From NCBI GenBank assembly GCA_016714815.1, contig JADKBZ010000005.1, forward strand, positions 310,001 to 374,000: 64,000 nucleotides of DNA, written 5' to 3'. The translations under genes were made by a program, and so were the position numbers. Shown here one piece after another: positions 39,488-47,362 of this stretch; positions within the stretch are counted from its first letter, which is position 1; each line of letters starts with the position of its first letter. The notes below the pieces were generated by a model, which saw only the letters and a list, made by a program, of their open reading frames with translations, did not search any database and was not told the DNA's origin. The stretch is from Holophagales bacterium (GTDB lineage Bacteria; Acidobacteriota; Thermoanaerobaculia; UBA5066).

Positions 39488-40266
39488 GTTTTCCGCTCTC
39501 CGGCCCCGCCCGCCCGCGACCATTCCTTGTATTCCCGGCAGACCTCTCCCGCGGGGCCGTCGCGCATCACCCGGCCGTCCGCGATCCAGACCGCCCGCTG
39601 GCAGGTCTCGACCACCTCCGGCAGGTTGTGGGAGACGAGGAGAAACGTCTTCTGCCGGTCGCGGAAGTGTTTCATCCGCTCGTGGCAGCGCTCCTTGAAG
39701 CGCTCGTCGCCCACGGCCAGCGCCTCGTCGACGAGGAGGACGTCGGGGTCGACGTCCGTCGCGACCGCGAAGGCGAGGCGGGCCGACATTCCGGTCGAGT
39801 ACGTTCGGACCGGCGCGTCGAGAAAGCTCTCGATCTCGGCGAATGCCGCGATGGAGGGTATCCGCGCCACCACCTCGCGCCGCGAGAGGCCGAGGAGCGT
39901 TCCCTGCAGGATCACGTTCTCCCGGCCCGTCAGCTCCCCGTGGAACCCGAGGCCGAGCTCGAGGAGCGGTGCGACCCGTCCCCGGACGACCACCCGGCCC
40001 TCGGTCGGCCGCCTCACGCGGGCGATCAGCCGCAGGAGCGTGCTCTTGCCCGCCCCGTTGCCGCCGACCACCCCGACCCGCTCGCCCGGCTGGATCACGA
40101 GGTCGACCTCCCGCAGGCCGACGAACTCGTTGTGCTCGACCCTCCCGGCGAGCCTCCGGATCGCGTACTCCTTCAGCGACGCCACGACCTCGCGGGGAAC
40201 GTGGTAGCGGACCGTCACCCGGTCGAGCCGGATCGCCGGAGAGAGGGCGTCAGCTCCGGGCGGCAT
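39484..40266 (-). CDS. wzt: ABC exporter ATPase for surface polysaccharide (Wzt/TagH type)
   Basis: 260 residues. ABC ATPase with VGGNGAGKSTLLRLIA (Walker A), YSTGMSARLAFAVATD as the degenerate signature typical of polysaccharide exporters (Wzt, KpsT, TagH), LLVDEALAVGDERF (Walker B) and the switch histidine in LVSHN. The long first loop RVTVRYHVPREVVASLKEYAIRRL is also typical. It lacks the C-terminal carbohydrate-recognition domain present in O9a-type Wzt, so glycan selection may lie elsewhere. It overlaps the permease gene by 17 bases. Confidence 0.92.
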   Translation of the reverse strand: MPPGADALSPAIRLDRVTVRYHVPREVVASLKEYAIRRLAGRVEHNEFVGLREVDLVIQPGERVGVVGGNGAGKSTLLRLIARVRRPTEGRVVVRGRVAPLLELGLGFHGELTGRENVILQGTLLGLSRREVVARIPSIAAFAEIESFLDAPVRTYSTGMSARLAFAVATDVDPDVLLVDEALAVGDERFKERCHERMKHFRDRQKTFLLVSHNLPEVVETCQRAVWIADGRVMRDGPAGEVCREYKEWSRAGGAGERKT

Positions 40267-41074
40267 AGTCGTCGATCCGGGAGGCGTAGAACCACCACCC
40301 GACGGCCAAGCTCACGACCGCCGCCAGGACGGAGAAGAGGAGCGTCTTCCAGCCGGGAAGCCACCCGTCGTAGATCGGCGCCCGGAAGACCTCCACGAGG
40401 TAGGTCATCGGGTTGTAGCGCATGAGCGCCTGGAACTTCTCCGGGACGATCTCCTTCGGGTAGAGGATCGGGGTGAGGAAGAACCAGGGCTGGAGCAGGA
40501 CGAGGTACGTGTCCCTCACGTCGACGAACCGGCAGGCGAGGGTGAAGACGACGAGCCCGACGCCCGCCGTGAACGCCGCTCCGATGAGGATCGAGACGGG
40601 AAGGAAGAACCACGTGGGGCCCGGCGGATACCCCGTCGCCAGGGCGATGAGCAGGAGCGGGATCAGGCTCAGGACGAGGTTCACGAGCGCCACGCCGATC
40701 GCCGACGCGACGAAGGCCGAGCGCGGCAGGTAGACCCGCTTGGAGAGCTCGAGGGCGTCGGTCGTGAGATTGGCGGCGTGGCCGGTCGCCTGCGCGAAGA
40801 AGTTCCAGAACAGGGAGCCCGCCAGGAAATAGACCGGGTAGTTCGCGATCTGGACCCTCATGATCGCGGAGAAGGCGACCGTCAGGGCGGCCATCTGGAG
40901 GAGGGGGCCGAGGAGCGTCCAGCCGATTCCGATGAACGAGCGCTTGTAGCGGACCGTGATGTCGCGGACGACGAGCTCGCGCACGAGGTGGCGAAACCGC
41001 CAGAGCTCCCGGGCCTCCGCGAGGGGCCGGTTCGAGCGGGTGGCGGAATCGTAGGTTTCGGCGGTCTCCGGCAT
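40250..41074 (-). CDS. wzm: ABC-2 type polysaccharide exporter permease (Wzm type)
   Basis: 274 residues with six hydrophobic segments and the ABC-2 signatures LVVRDITVRYKRSFIGIGW and PWFFLTPILYPKEIVPEKF, seen in Wzm/KpsM/TagG permeases. It forms the membrane channel for undecaprenyl-linked glycan with the adjacent ATPase. It is the first gene of the six-gene minus-strand operon (41074 to 34050). AAGG/AAAG sequences precede the ATG, with TAGAAT about 36 bases upstream as a possible -10. Confidence 0.92.
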   Translation of the reverse strand: MPETAETYDSATRSNRPLAEARELWRFRHLVRELVVRDITVRYKRSFIGIGWTLLGPLLQMAALTVAFSAIMRVQIANYPVYFLAGSLFWNFFAQATGHAANLTTDALELSKRVYLPRSAFVASAIGVALVNLVLSLIPLLLIALATGYPPGPTWFFLPVSILIGAAFTAGVGLVVFTLACRFVDVRDTYLVLLQPWFFLTPILYPKEIVPEKFQALMRYNPMTYLVEVFRAPIYDGWLPGWKTLLFSVLAAVVSLAVGWWFYASRIDDYAARS

Positions 41075-41178
41075 AAGGTCTTTCAAGTTTCCAGGACGGG
41101 CCGCCGATTCTAGCCTCCGGCGATCCGGCCCCTCCTCGCCGCCCCGATCCACGACGGCGCCAGACCTTCCCTCGACAC

Positions 41179-41196
41179 TATGATGCTTGCAAGCAT
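41179..41196 (+). promoter_or_regulatory. -10-like TATGAT and 14-bp palindrome at a start codon
   Basis: TATGAT (41179-41184) lies ten bases before the ATG at 41195. It overlaps a perfect 14-bp palindrome ATGCTTGCAAGCAT (41183-41196) that runs into the start codon. No Shine-Dalgarno is present. It may be a leaderless promoter with an overlapping operator; no -35 is evident. Confidence 0.4.
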
Positions 41197-43318
41197 GCCC
41201 GATCGACGGGAGGCCTCAGGGGCCCCGGACCTCTTCCTCCGCCCCGAGGCCGGGCGTTTCCGCGCCGTCGCCCTCATCCAGAGCTTCGATTCCCGGCGGA
41301 CGGTCGGCGCCTGCCTCGCGAACCTCGTCGCCCAGGGCCTCGAGACCTACGTCTTCGACAACGGGTCGACGGACGGGAGCCGGGAGATCGCCGAAGGCTT
41401 CCTGGGCAGGGGCGTCCTCGCCGTCGAGAGCGTCCCCCGGCACGGCGTCTTCGAGCACGCGGCGCTCCTGGCGAGGAAAGAGGACGTGGCGAGACGGATC
41501 GACGCGGACTGGTTCGTCCACGTCGACACCGACGAGATCCTCCGCCCGCCCTCCGGCTTCCCGACCGTCCTCGACGCCCTCCGGGCCGCCGACGCCGGAG
41601 GCTTCGACGCGGCGAACTGCTTCGAGTTCATCTTTTCTCCGACGGTGGAGGAGCCGGACCACGATCACGGCCGATTCCTCGAGACGATGCGGTGGTACTA
41701 CCCCTTCGCCCCCCAGCTCTTCCACCGGGTGAGCGCCTGGAAACGGCGAACCGGGGCGATCGGCCTCGTGGAGACGGGTGGGCACGACGTCCGCCTCCCG
41801 GGGACGAGGGTCTTCCCGGCGAACCTCGTCCTCAGGCACTACCCGATCCTCAGCCGCGCCCACGCCGCCGCCAAGTACTCCTCGCGGACCCATCCGATCG
41901 CCCCGCTCTCACGCGGCTGGCACGGCTGGCGCGAACGGCTCGACCCGGCGCGCGTGACGCTGCCGTCCCGCTCGTCCCTGCGCCTGGACGACGGCGTCTC
42001 CCCGCTCGACGAGAGCCGCCCGGAGAGCCGCCACCTCTTCGTCGCGGACGAGGCGCCGCCCGCTCCGGCCCCCGCGGCGGGATCCTCCTCGAGGCCGGCG
42101 CCCCGTGCGCTCCTCGTCCTCGGGATGCACCGGAGCGGCGGGTCGGCCCTCGCGGGGTGCCTGCTCGGGCTCGGCGTGCCTCTCGGGGGGCCTCTCTCTT
42201 CCCCGGGCCTCGACGACCCCTCCGGGGAAACTTTCGAGCTGGAGCGGGTCCGGCGCCTGCACGACGCGCTCCTTTCCTCGTTCGGGGCCTCACCGCTCGA
42301 CCTCGCCCCGCTTCCCGCAGGGTGGGAGCGCCATCCGATCGCCCGGGAAACGCGCCGGGGCCTCGGAACCCTCGTCGACGAGCTCTTCTCGAGCCGGCCG
42401 CTCTGGGCGCTCCAGGATCCTCGCCTCTCCATCCTCCTCCCGCTCTGGTTTCCCCTGCTGGCCGAGCGCGGCATCGAACCGCGGTTCGTCCTCGTCCAGC
42501 GCTCTCCGGGGGAGGTCGCCCACTCGCTCGGGAAGAAGGGCGTCCCGACGGCCGCCGCTCTGGCGGCGTGGCTCGCGCACGTGGAGAACGCCGACCGCCT
42601 CACGCGAGGCCACGTGCGGACCGTCGTACGGTACGCCGACCTCCTCGACGGGCCGGTGGCGGAGCTGGAGAGGATCGGCACCGCGCTGGGGTTCGCGTGG
42701 CCGTTCCCCCCCGCCGGCGAGCGCGCCCGGCTGGAGACCTTCCTCCAGACCCGGCGGAGCCTCAGGCAGGCCGCCGCCCCTCCCCCGGAGACCGAAGGCG
42801 ACGGACCGGAGCCGTTCGCCCGCCTCGCCGTGGCTCTCGAGGACGCCGGCGACCCGGACGCCCCCCCGGCCCGGATCGACGAGGCGGCCAGAGCCTGCCA
42901 CGCCCTCCTGGCGGACCTCGGGTGGCCCGAGTCCGGTCCGGCGACGGAGGAAGACGCCCGGCAGCTGGAGTGGCTCGCTCCGCGGATCCCGCCCGGCATG
43001 CGGGCCGGGGCGCGGTACGAGATCGCCGTCTCCTTCCGGAACATCGCCCCGAGGACCCTGCCGAAGTTCGCGCTCTCTCTCTCCTACCACTGGCGCGACG
43101 CCGCCGAACCGCAGGAGACGACGCTCTTCGAGGGGCTCCGGACCCCCGTCCCGCGATCCGTCCCGCCCGGCGAACGCGAGGAGATCGTCGCGACCGTGGA
43201 AGCGCCGCCCCGGCCCGGGGCCTACCTGCTCGAGCTCGATCTCGTCCGCGAGGAGATCGCCTGGTTCTCGCGAGTCGGTGCGCCGGGGCCGACCGTCGCG
43301 GTCGCCGTCGAGAATTGA
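41195..43318 (+). CDS. Three-domain protein: GT-A-like glycosyltransferase, sulfotransferase and C-terminal beta-sandwich
   Basis: 707 residues. The N-terminal third has a GT2/GT92-like fold: ALIQSFDSRRTVGACLANLV, VFDNGSTDGS and ADWFVHVDTDEIL with a DxD. The middle (about 300-530) is a PAPS-dependent sulfotransferase: VLGMHRSGGSALAGCL is the 5'-phosphosulfate loop, and FVLVQRSPGEVAHSLGKKG carries the 3'-phosphate-binding Arg/Ser. A C-terminal Ig-like domain (about 590-707) has ALSLSYHWRDAAEP and PGAYLLELDLV. This points to a sulfated glycan. The ATG at 41180 would overlap the -10, so 41195 is preferred. Divergent from the exporter operon. Confidence 0.78.
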   Translation: MPDRREASGAPDLFLRPEAGRFRAVALIQSFDSRRTVGACLANLVAQGLETYVFDNGSTDGSREIAEGFLGRGVLAVESVPRHGVFEHAALLARKEDVARRIDADWFVHVDTDEILRPPSGFPTVLDALRAADAGGFDAANCFEFIFSPTVEEPDHDHGRFLETMRWYYPFAPQLFHRVSAWKRRTGAIGLVETGGHDVRLPGTRVFPANLVLRHYPILSRAHAAAKYSSRTHPIAPLSRGWHGWRERLDPARVTLPSRSSLRLDDGVSPLDESRPESRHLFVADEAPPAPAPAAGSSSRPAPRALLVLGMHRSGGSALAGCLLGLGVPLGGPLSSPGLDDPSGETFELERVRRLHDALLSSFGASPLDLAPLPAGWERHPIARETRRGLGTLVDELFSSRPLWALQDPRLSILLPLWFPLLAERGIEPRFVLVQRSPGEVAHSLGKKGVPTAAALAAWLAHVENADRLTRGHVRTVVRYADLLDGPVAELERIGTALGFAWPFPPAGERARLETFLQTRRSLRQAAAPPPETEGDGPEPFARLAVALEDAGDPDAPPARIDEAARACHALLADLGWPESGPATEEDARQLEWLAPRIPPGMRAGARYEIAVSFRNIAPRTLPKFALSLSYHWRDAAEPQETTLFEGLRTPVPRSVPPGEREEIVATVEAPPRPGAYLLELDLVREEIAWFSRVGAPGPTVAVAVEN

Positions 43319-43341
43319 ACACCGGGCCGGACACCTCTCCC

Positions 43342-43347
43342 TATAAT
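43342..43347 (+). promoter_or_regulatory. Consensus -10 (TATAAT) eight bases before a start codon
   Basis: A perfect TATAAT at 43342-43347 precedes the GTG at 43356 by eight bases. TTGAAC at 43315-43320 gives a 21-bp spacer, too long for a normal -35. A leaderless message is likely. Confidence 0.5.
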
Positions 43348-43355
43348 CCGCCGTC

Positions 43356-43643
43356 GTGCCGACAGCCAACCCTGAACCCTTGCCGGGTCCCGCCCGTTCG
43401 CGCTTCGCTCCGCAGGCCCGCATCGAGGCTCTCGAGTACGAGCTGACCCTCGCGCAGGAGCTGCTCCGCCGCACCGACGAAGAGAGGCACCGGCTCAACG
43501 CGCGCCTTGCCGCCGTAGAGGCCGAGCGGGTCCACCTGCACGCCGTCCTCACCCAGCGCGAGGCCTACGTTGCGGCCATCCACCGCTCGGTCGTCTGGAG
43601 GACGGCGCAGTCTCTGCGCCGGCTCGTGGGGAGGGCGTGGTGA
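43356..43643 (+). CDS. Small coiled-coil protein of the polysaccharide locus
   Basis: 95 residues starting with GTG. Residues about 20-70 form a likely coiled coil (RIEALEYELTLAQELLRRTD, RLNARLAAVEAERVHLHAVL). The C-terminus HRSVVWRTAQSLRRLVGRAW resembles the basic, Trp/Arg-rich ends that follow coiled coils in many polysaccharide-synthesis proteins. It may scaffold the glycosyltransferases; this is inference. It overlaps the next gene by four bases (GTGA). Confidence 0.65.
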   Translation: MPTANPEPLPGPARSRFAPQARIEALEYELTLAQELLRRTDEERHRLNARLAAVEAERVHLHAVLTQREAYVAAIHRSVVWRTAQSLRRLVGRAW

Positions 43644-43897
43644 GCAAGCCCGCCCTGCCAGCGGAAGCAGCCGGCGAAACCCTGCGAGGCCGGACACCGC
43701 TCGACGACCTTCGCCGGCGAATGCTCTTCCTCGCCCGCCTCCTGCCGTTCGAGCATCTCCATCTCCTCGTTGCCAACCTCGACGAACTCGAGGCCGAGGC
43801 CTCCGCGGCTCCCCTACTAGAGGGCCTTTCCGATTCCGTCGAGCTCGTCGCTTCCGACGTCGAGTCCGCCCTGCTCGCCGTCTGGGCACGTTCCTGA
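43640..43897 (+). CDS. Small hypothetical protein between coiled-coil and glycosyltransferase genes
   Basis: 85 residues from GTG at 43640 (an alternative GTG lies one codon earlier). No family recognised. It is acidic and probably helical (TPLDDLRRRMLFLARLLPFE, HLLVANLDELEAEASAAPLL). Its GTGA overlap with the previous gene and the five-base gap to the next suggest co-translation, which is the main argument that it is real. Confidence 0.55.
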   Translation: MSKPALPAEAAGETLRGRTPLDDLRRRMLFLARLLPFEHLHLLVANLDELEAEASAAPLLEGLSDSVELVASDVESALLAVWARS

Positions 43898-43902
43898 GGC
43901 GC

Positions 43903-45804
43903 ATGAGCAGCGTTGCTCCGAAATCCGCTGCGTCCGCGCCGCGGCTCGCGCGCCCGGTGACGATCGTCATCCTCGCCTGGAATCGCTGGCCGCTCACCCG
44001 CCGCTGCCTCGAATCGCTCCGGACGCACACCGACCTCGAAGGCGTCGAGGTTCTGGTCGTCGACAACGGTTCGACGGACGAGACCCCGGCGCGGCTCGCG
44101 GAATACCCCTGGCTGAAGACGATCCGCAACGGCACGAATCTGGGCTTCGTGAGGGGGAACAACGTCGGAATCGCCGCCGCCCGGCCCGGTTCGGACGTCG
44201 TCCTCCTGAACAACGACCTCGAGATCCCCCAGCACGGGTGGCTCGACCGCCTCGCCGCGTGCGCGCATTCGGCCCCCGACGTCGGCGTCGTCGGCTGCCG
44301 CCTCGTCATGCCGGACGGCCGTTTCCTCCACGCCGGCACCTACGTCCTTCCCGACACCGTATGGGGCCAGCAGATCGGCTCCAACGAGACGAACGTCGGA
44401 CAGTTCGCCGGCGACCGGACCGTCGAGGGGATCGTCTTCGCCTGCGCCTATATAAAAAGAGAGGCACTCGACGCGGTCGGCGGCCTCTCCGAGGACTTCG
44501 AATCCTACTTCGAGGACACCGACTACTGCCTCCGCGCGCGCGAGGCAGGCTTTCGTACCGTCTGCTGCGGAGGGGTGACGCTCGTGCACGAAGAGCACGG
44601 CTCCACCGCCACGGACCCGGCGTTCTTCGAGAGCCTCTTCCACCGGAGCCGCGGCGTCTTCGAGAAGAAATGGAAGCCTCGCCTCGAAGCGCGCTACACC
44701 CGCTCGCTCTCGTGGCAGTCGATCCTGAACTTCTCGACGGGCTACGCCATGAGCAGCCGCGAGCTGCTCCGCGCCCTCGACGCCGAAGGCGTGCGGGCGT
44801 CGTACTCGTACATCTACGGCCCCGGCTCTCCTTTCCCTCTCCAGGAGCCCGCGAACAGCGGGGACTACCTGCTGAACGTCGTCGCCGGGCGGCACGACCG
44901 AAGCGTTCCCGACGTCGGGGTCGTCTACGGGCAGGGGGACGTCTTTCAGCGCGGACACGGACGGCAGCGGATCGGCTACACCATGCTCGAGGTCGACGGC
45001 TTCCCCGCCGAATGGGTCCGCCAGGCGAACCTCATGGACGAGGTCTGGGTCCCAAGCCACTTCAACCGCGAGGGGCTCCTCTCCTGCGGTGTCACACGGC
45101 CCGTCCAGGTCATGCCCCTCGGCGTCGACGTCGACCATTTCCATCCGGGTATCAAGTCCGTCCCCAACCCCAAGGGCGACTTCGTCTTTCTCTCGAACTT
45201 CGAGTGGGGCGAGCGCAAGCAGCCCGAGCTCCTCCTCACGACCTTCAATCGCGTCTTCCGGAGGTCGGACCCCGTCGTCCTCCTCTGCAAGGTCATCAAC
45301 CGGGACCCGGGCGTCCGCGTTCGCGAGCTCGTCTCGCAGCTGAATCTCTCTCCCTATGGAGGCCGGATCGCGTTCGTCTACAACCATGAATTTCCCTATC
45401 ACCAGCTCGGCGTCCTCTACCGCTCCGCCGACTGCTACGTCACCGCCGGCCGTGGAGAGGGCTGGGACATGCCCCTCATGGAGGCGATGGCCTGCGGCCT
45501 CCCCAGCATCGCGACCGACTGGGGAGCCCACACCGAGTTCGTCCACGACGGGATCTCCTACCCCCTGAAGGTGAAGGGCACCGTCCGGGCCGTCGCCAAG
45601 TGCCCCTACTACACCGGCTTCTCCTGGGCCGACCCCGACCCCGACCACCTCGCGCACCTCCTTCGTCACGTCTTCGAGAACCCCGACGAGGCGGCCGCCA
45701 AAGGCCGCGCCGCGACCGAAGAGATGCACGCGAAGTGGACCTGGCGCCACGCGGCTCGGCGGATCGTGGAGAGGGTGGAGACGCTCAGGCCCTCGACCCG
45801 GTAA
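43903..45804 (+). CDS. Fused GT2-GT4 glycosyltransferase
   Basis: 633 residues. The family-2 half (about 15-300) has VTIVILAWNRWPLTRRCLES, VVDNGSTDETPARL, LLNNDLEIPQHGW and GGLSEDFESYFEDTDYCLRA. The family-4 half (about 310-633) has VWVPSHFNREGLLSCGV, MPLGVDVDHF, FLSNFEWGERKQPELLLTTF and the nucleotide-sugar site GRGEGWDMPLMEAMACGLPS. It is similar in layout to, but not a close copy of, the fusion at 36391-38484. It is last in the 43356-45804 operon. A second sugar-chain assembly enzyme for the same surface glycan is the simplest reading. Confidence 0.9.
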   Translation: MSSVAPKSAASAPRLARPVTIVILAWNRWPLTRRCLESLRTHTDLEGVEVLVVDNGSTDETPARLAEYPWLKTIRNGTNLGFVRGNNVGIAAARPGSDVVLLNNDLEIPQHGWLDRLAACAHSAPDVGVVGCRLVMPDGRFLHAGTYVLPDTVWGQQIGSNETNVGQFAGDRTVEGIVFACAYIKREALDAVGGLSEDFESYFEDTDYCLRAREAGFRTVCCGGVTLVHEEHGSTATDPAFFESLFHRSRGVFEKKWKPRLEARYTRSLSWQSILNFSTGYAMSSRELLRALDAEGVRASYSYIYGPGSPFPLQEPANSGDYLLNVVAGRHDRSVPDVGVVYGQGDVFQRGHGRQRIGYTMLEVDGFPAEWVRQANLMDEVWVPSHFNREGLLSCGVTRPVQVMPLGVDVDHFHPGIKSVPNPKGDFVFLSNFEWGERKQPELLLTTFNRVFRRSDPVVLLCKVINRDPGVRVRELVSQLNLSPYGGRIAFVYNHEFPYHQLGVLYRSADCYVTAGRGEGWDMPLMEAMACGLPSIATDWGAHTEFVHDGISYPLKVKGTVRAVAKCPYYTGFSWADPDPDHLAHLLRHVFENPDEAAAKGRAATEEMHAKWTWRHAARRIVERVETLRPSTR

Positions 45805-45868
45805 AGACGGCCACGGCGCGCGAGGCCGTGACCTCGTCACTTCCGGGCGGGACGGCCGCCCCGACCTC

Positions 45869-45901
45869 GGCCTTCCGCGGCGCGCCGCGCCGCGGAAGGC
45901 C
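45869..45901. terminator. Hairpin between convergent glycosyltransferase and lipoprotein genes
   Basis: A perfect 14-bp stem (45869-45882 with 45888-45901) and a five-base loop, without a T-run, between convergent genes. Confidence 0.65.
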
Positions 45902-45910
45902 CGTCGAGGC

Positions 45911-46381
45911 TCAGCGTTCGACGACGATCTGCCGGTTCGCGATGTCCCGGACGGCCCCGCTCTTCGACCGGGCCTGGACGACGAATTCGTGCGGGCCGGC
46001 GGGAATGGCGCCGGTCGCGACGACGGCGCCCCAGCCCGCGTTGACCGCGTCCGGGTTGTTCAGGAAGGCCTTCCCGATATCGATCCTGTTGAGGCCGATC
46101 TTCGCCTTCATCAGAAACGTCCCGTCGACGTAGATGCTCACGTCCCGGATGCCGCTCGGATGGAGCGACCAGCCGAGGAACTGGAAGTCCCCCCTGACGG
46201 GCGCGTTCGGGGCGGGCAGGTCGAGGTAGCCGATCGGCAGAGGGCCGGACTTCGACGGGTCGGCCGGTCCACAGCCCGCAACCAGGAGACTCGAGAGGCA
46301 GAGGGTCGCCAGGAGCGCTGCTACGGGCCGGCTGCGGCGGCAAGGCGAGATGCGCTCGCCGGGGAAACTCGTCACGTTCAT
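45911..46381 (-). CDS. Putative lipoprotein, paralogue of the one at 52421-52861
   Basis: 156 residues with a signal peptide and lipobox LLVAGC (lipidated Cys37). The mature part is a single small beta-rich domain: FQFLGWSLHPSGIRDVSIYVDG, a segment IDIGKAFLNNPDAVNAG, and PAGPHEFVVQARSKSGAVRD. The same order of motifs occurs in the gene at 52421, so the two are paralogues. I know no function for this family. It is followed on the opposite strand by a glycosyltransferase and preceded by a methyltransferase and a membrane protein. Confidence 0.78.
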   Translation of the reverse strand: MNVTSFPGERISPCRRSRPVAALLATLCLSSLLVAGCGPADPSKSGPLPIGYLDLPAPNAPVRGDFQFLGWSLHPSGIRDVSIYVDGTFLMKAKIGLNRIDIGKAFLNNPDAVNAGWGAVVATGAIPAGPHEFVVQARSKSGAVRDIANRQIVVER

Positions 46382-46390
46382 CGCCTGACT

Positions 46391-47362
46391 CTACTTTTTA
46401 CCGGCATCCGCCGGCAAGGAGCGGGGACGCCTCGCGTAGAACTCGACCGTTCCTCCCCTGCGGGCTGCGACCTCGAGGAGGAACAGCAGGCCCGATACGG
46501 CGGCCACCGCCGGCAGCGCCACGAACATCAGCGCGGCCTGCAGGGGATGCGCTCGGATCGGGTGGGGCTCGCTGCGGGCGGTCTCGTTCTTCAGGATGTC
46601 GTACAGGAGATTGAAGCGGAAGCCGAGCCGGTTGAGGAGGCTCTGGATCCATCCGTAGGGGTTCTGCTCGAGCGAGAAGTGGCGGACGGTCTCCACCGAG
46701 AAACCGTGCTCTTCGAGAAGCCGCCTGAGGACCGGAGTCCGGAAATGATGGTAGTGCCGGGGAACGTCGAGGTGGAACCAGTGACGGCCCGAGAAGCCGG
46801 CCTGCCAGCTCTCGAAGTTCGGGACGGCGACCACCAGGACCCCGCCCGGGCGAATCACCTCGGCCGCCTTGGCGAGGGCCGCCACGGGGTCGAGCAGGTG
46901 CTCGAGCACGTGCCAGATGACCACGGCGTCGACGGACGCCGGGGGGTGCGGGCTGTCGGCGAACTCCCCGACCCAGACCGACAGGCCGAGGATCTCGCGA
47001 GCGTGGTGGGCCGCGGTCTCGGAGACCTCCACGCCGTGGGTTTCCCAGCCGCGGTCCCGCATCAGCCCGAGGAGGACGCCACGCCCGCAACCGACGTCGA
47101 TGATCCTCCCCTTCGGAACGAAAGCCTCGATCGCCCGGCAGCGCCTGGAACGGAAGACCCGGATCAGGGACTCGAGGACGGGGTGGAATCTCCGGTTCTT
47201 CTCGCCGTAGTAGCTCTCCGGGTAGTACCGCCCGATCTCGGAGCCGGGGAGTGCCGGACTCGTCGAGACGAGCCCGCAGCGCGTGCACTCGGCGAGCTGG
47301 AAGCCGTCCCCGAGATCGAGCCGAATCACGCGGTCGGCCGAGCCGCAGGCCGCGCAGCTCAC
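46391..47362 (-). CDS. Class I SAM-dependent methyltransferase with N-terminal zinc ribbon
   Basis: 323 residues. The N-terminus has two CxxC knuckles (SCAACGSADR and ECTRCGL), a common feature of methyltransferases near polysaccharide genes. The SAM site is IIDVGCGRGVLLGLM, followed by the motif VIWHVLEHLLDPVAALAKA (post-II). A hydrophobic helix LQAALMFVALPAVAAVSGLL near the end suggests membrane contact. The substrate may be a sugar or lipid-linked glycan. The GTG start overlaps the upstream stop (GTGA). Confidence 0.88.
   Translation of the reverse strand: MSCAACGSADRVIRLDLGDGFQLAECTRCGLVSTSPALPGSEIGRYYPESYYGEKNRRFHPVLESLIRVFRSRRCRAIEAFVPKGRIIDVGCGRGVLLGLMRDRGWETHGVEVSETAAHHAREILGLSVWVGEFADSPHPPASVDAVVIWHVLEHLLDPVAALAKAAEVIRPGGVLVVAVPNFESWQAGFSGRHWFHLDVPRHYHHFRTPVLRRLLEEHGFSVETVRHFSLEQNPYGWIQSLLNRLGFRFNLLYDILKNETARSEPHPIRAHPLQAALMFVALPAVAAVSGLLFLLEVAARRGGTVEFYARRPRSLPADAGKK

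Noticed and set aside
41180..41194. Upstream ATG at 41180 as start of the sulfotransferase fusion
   Set aside because: It overlaps the presumed -10 hexamer and adds only five residues; 41195 is the better-supported start.
34050..45804. Genomic island or prophage
   Set aside because: No integrase, transposase, phage gene or tRNA junction was found at its edges, and base composition looks the same as the flanks.
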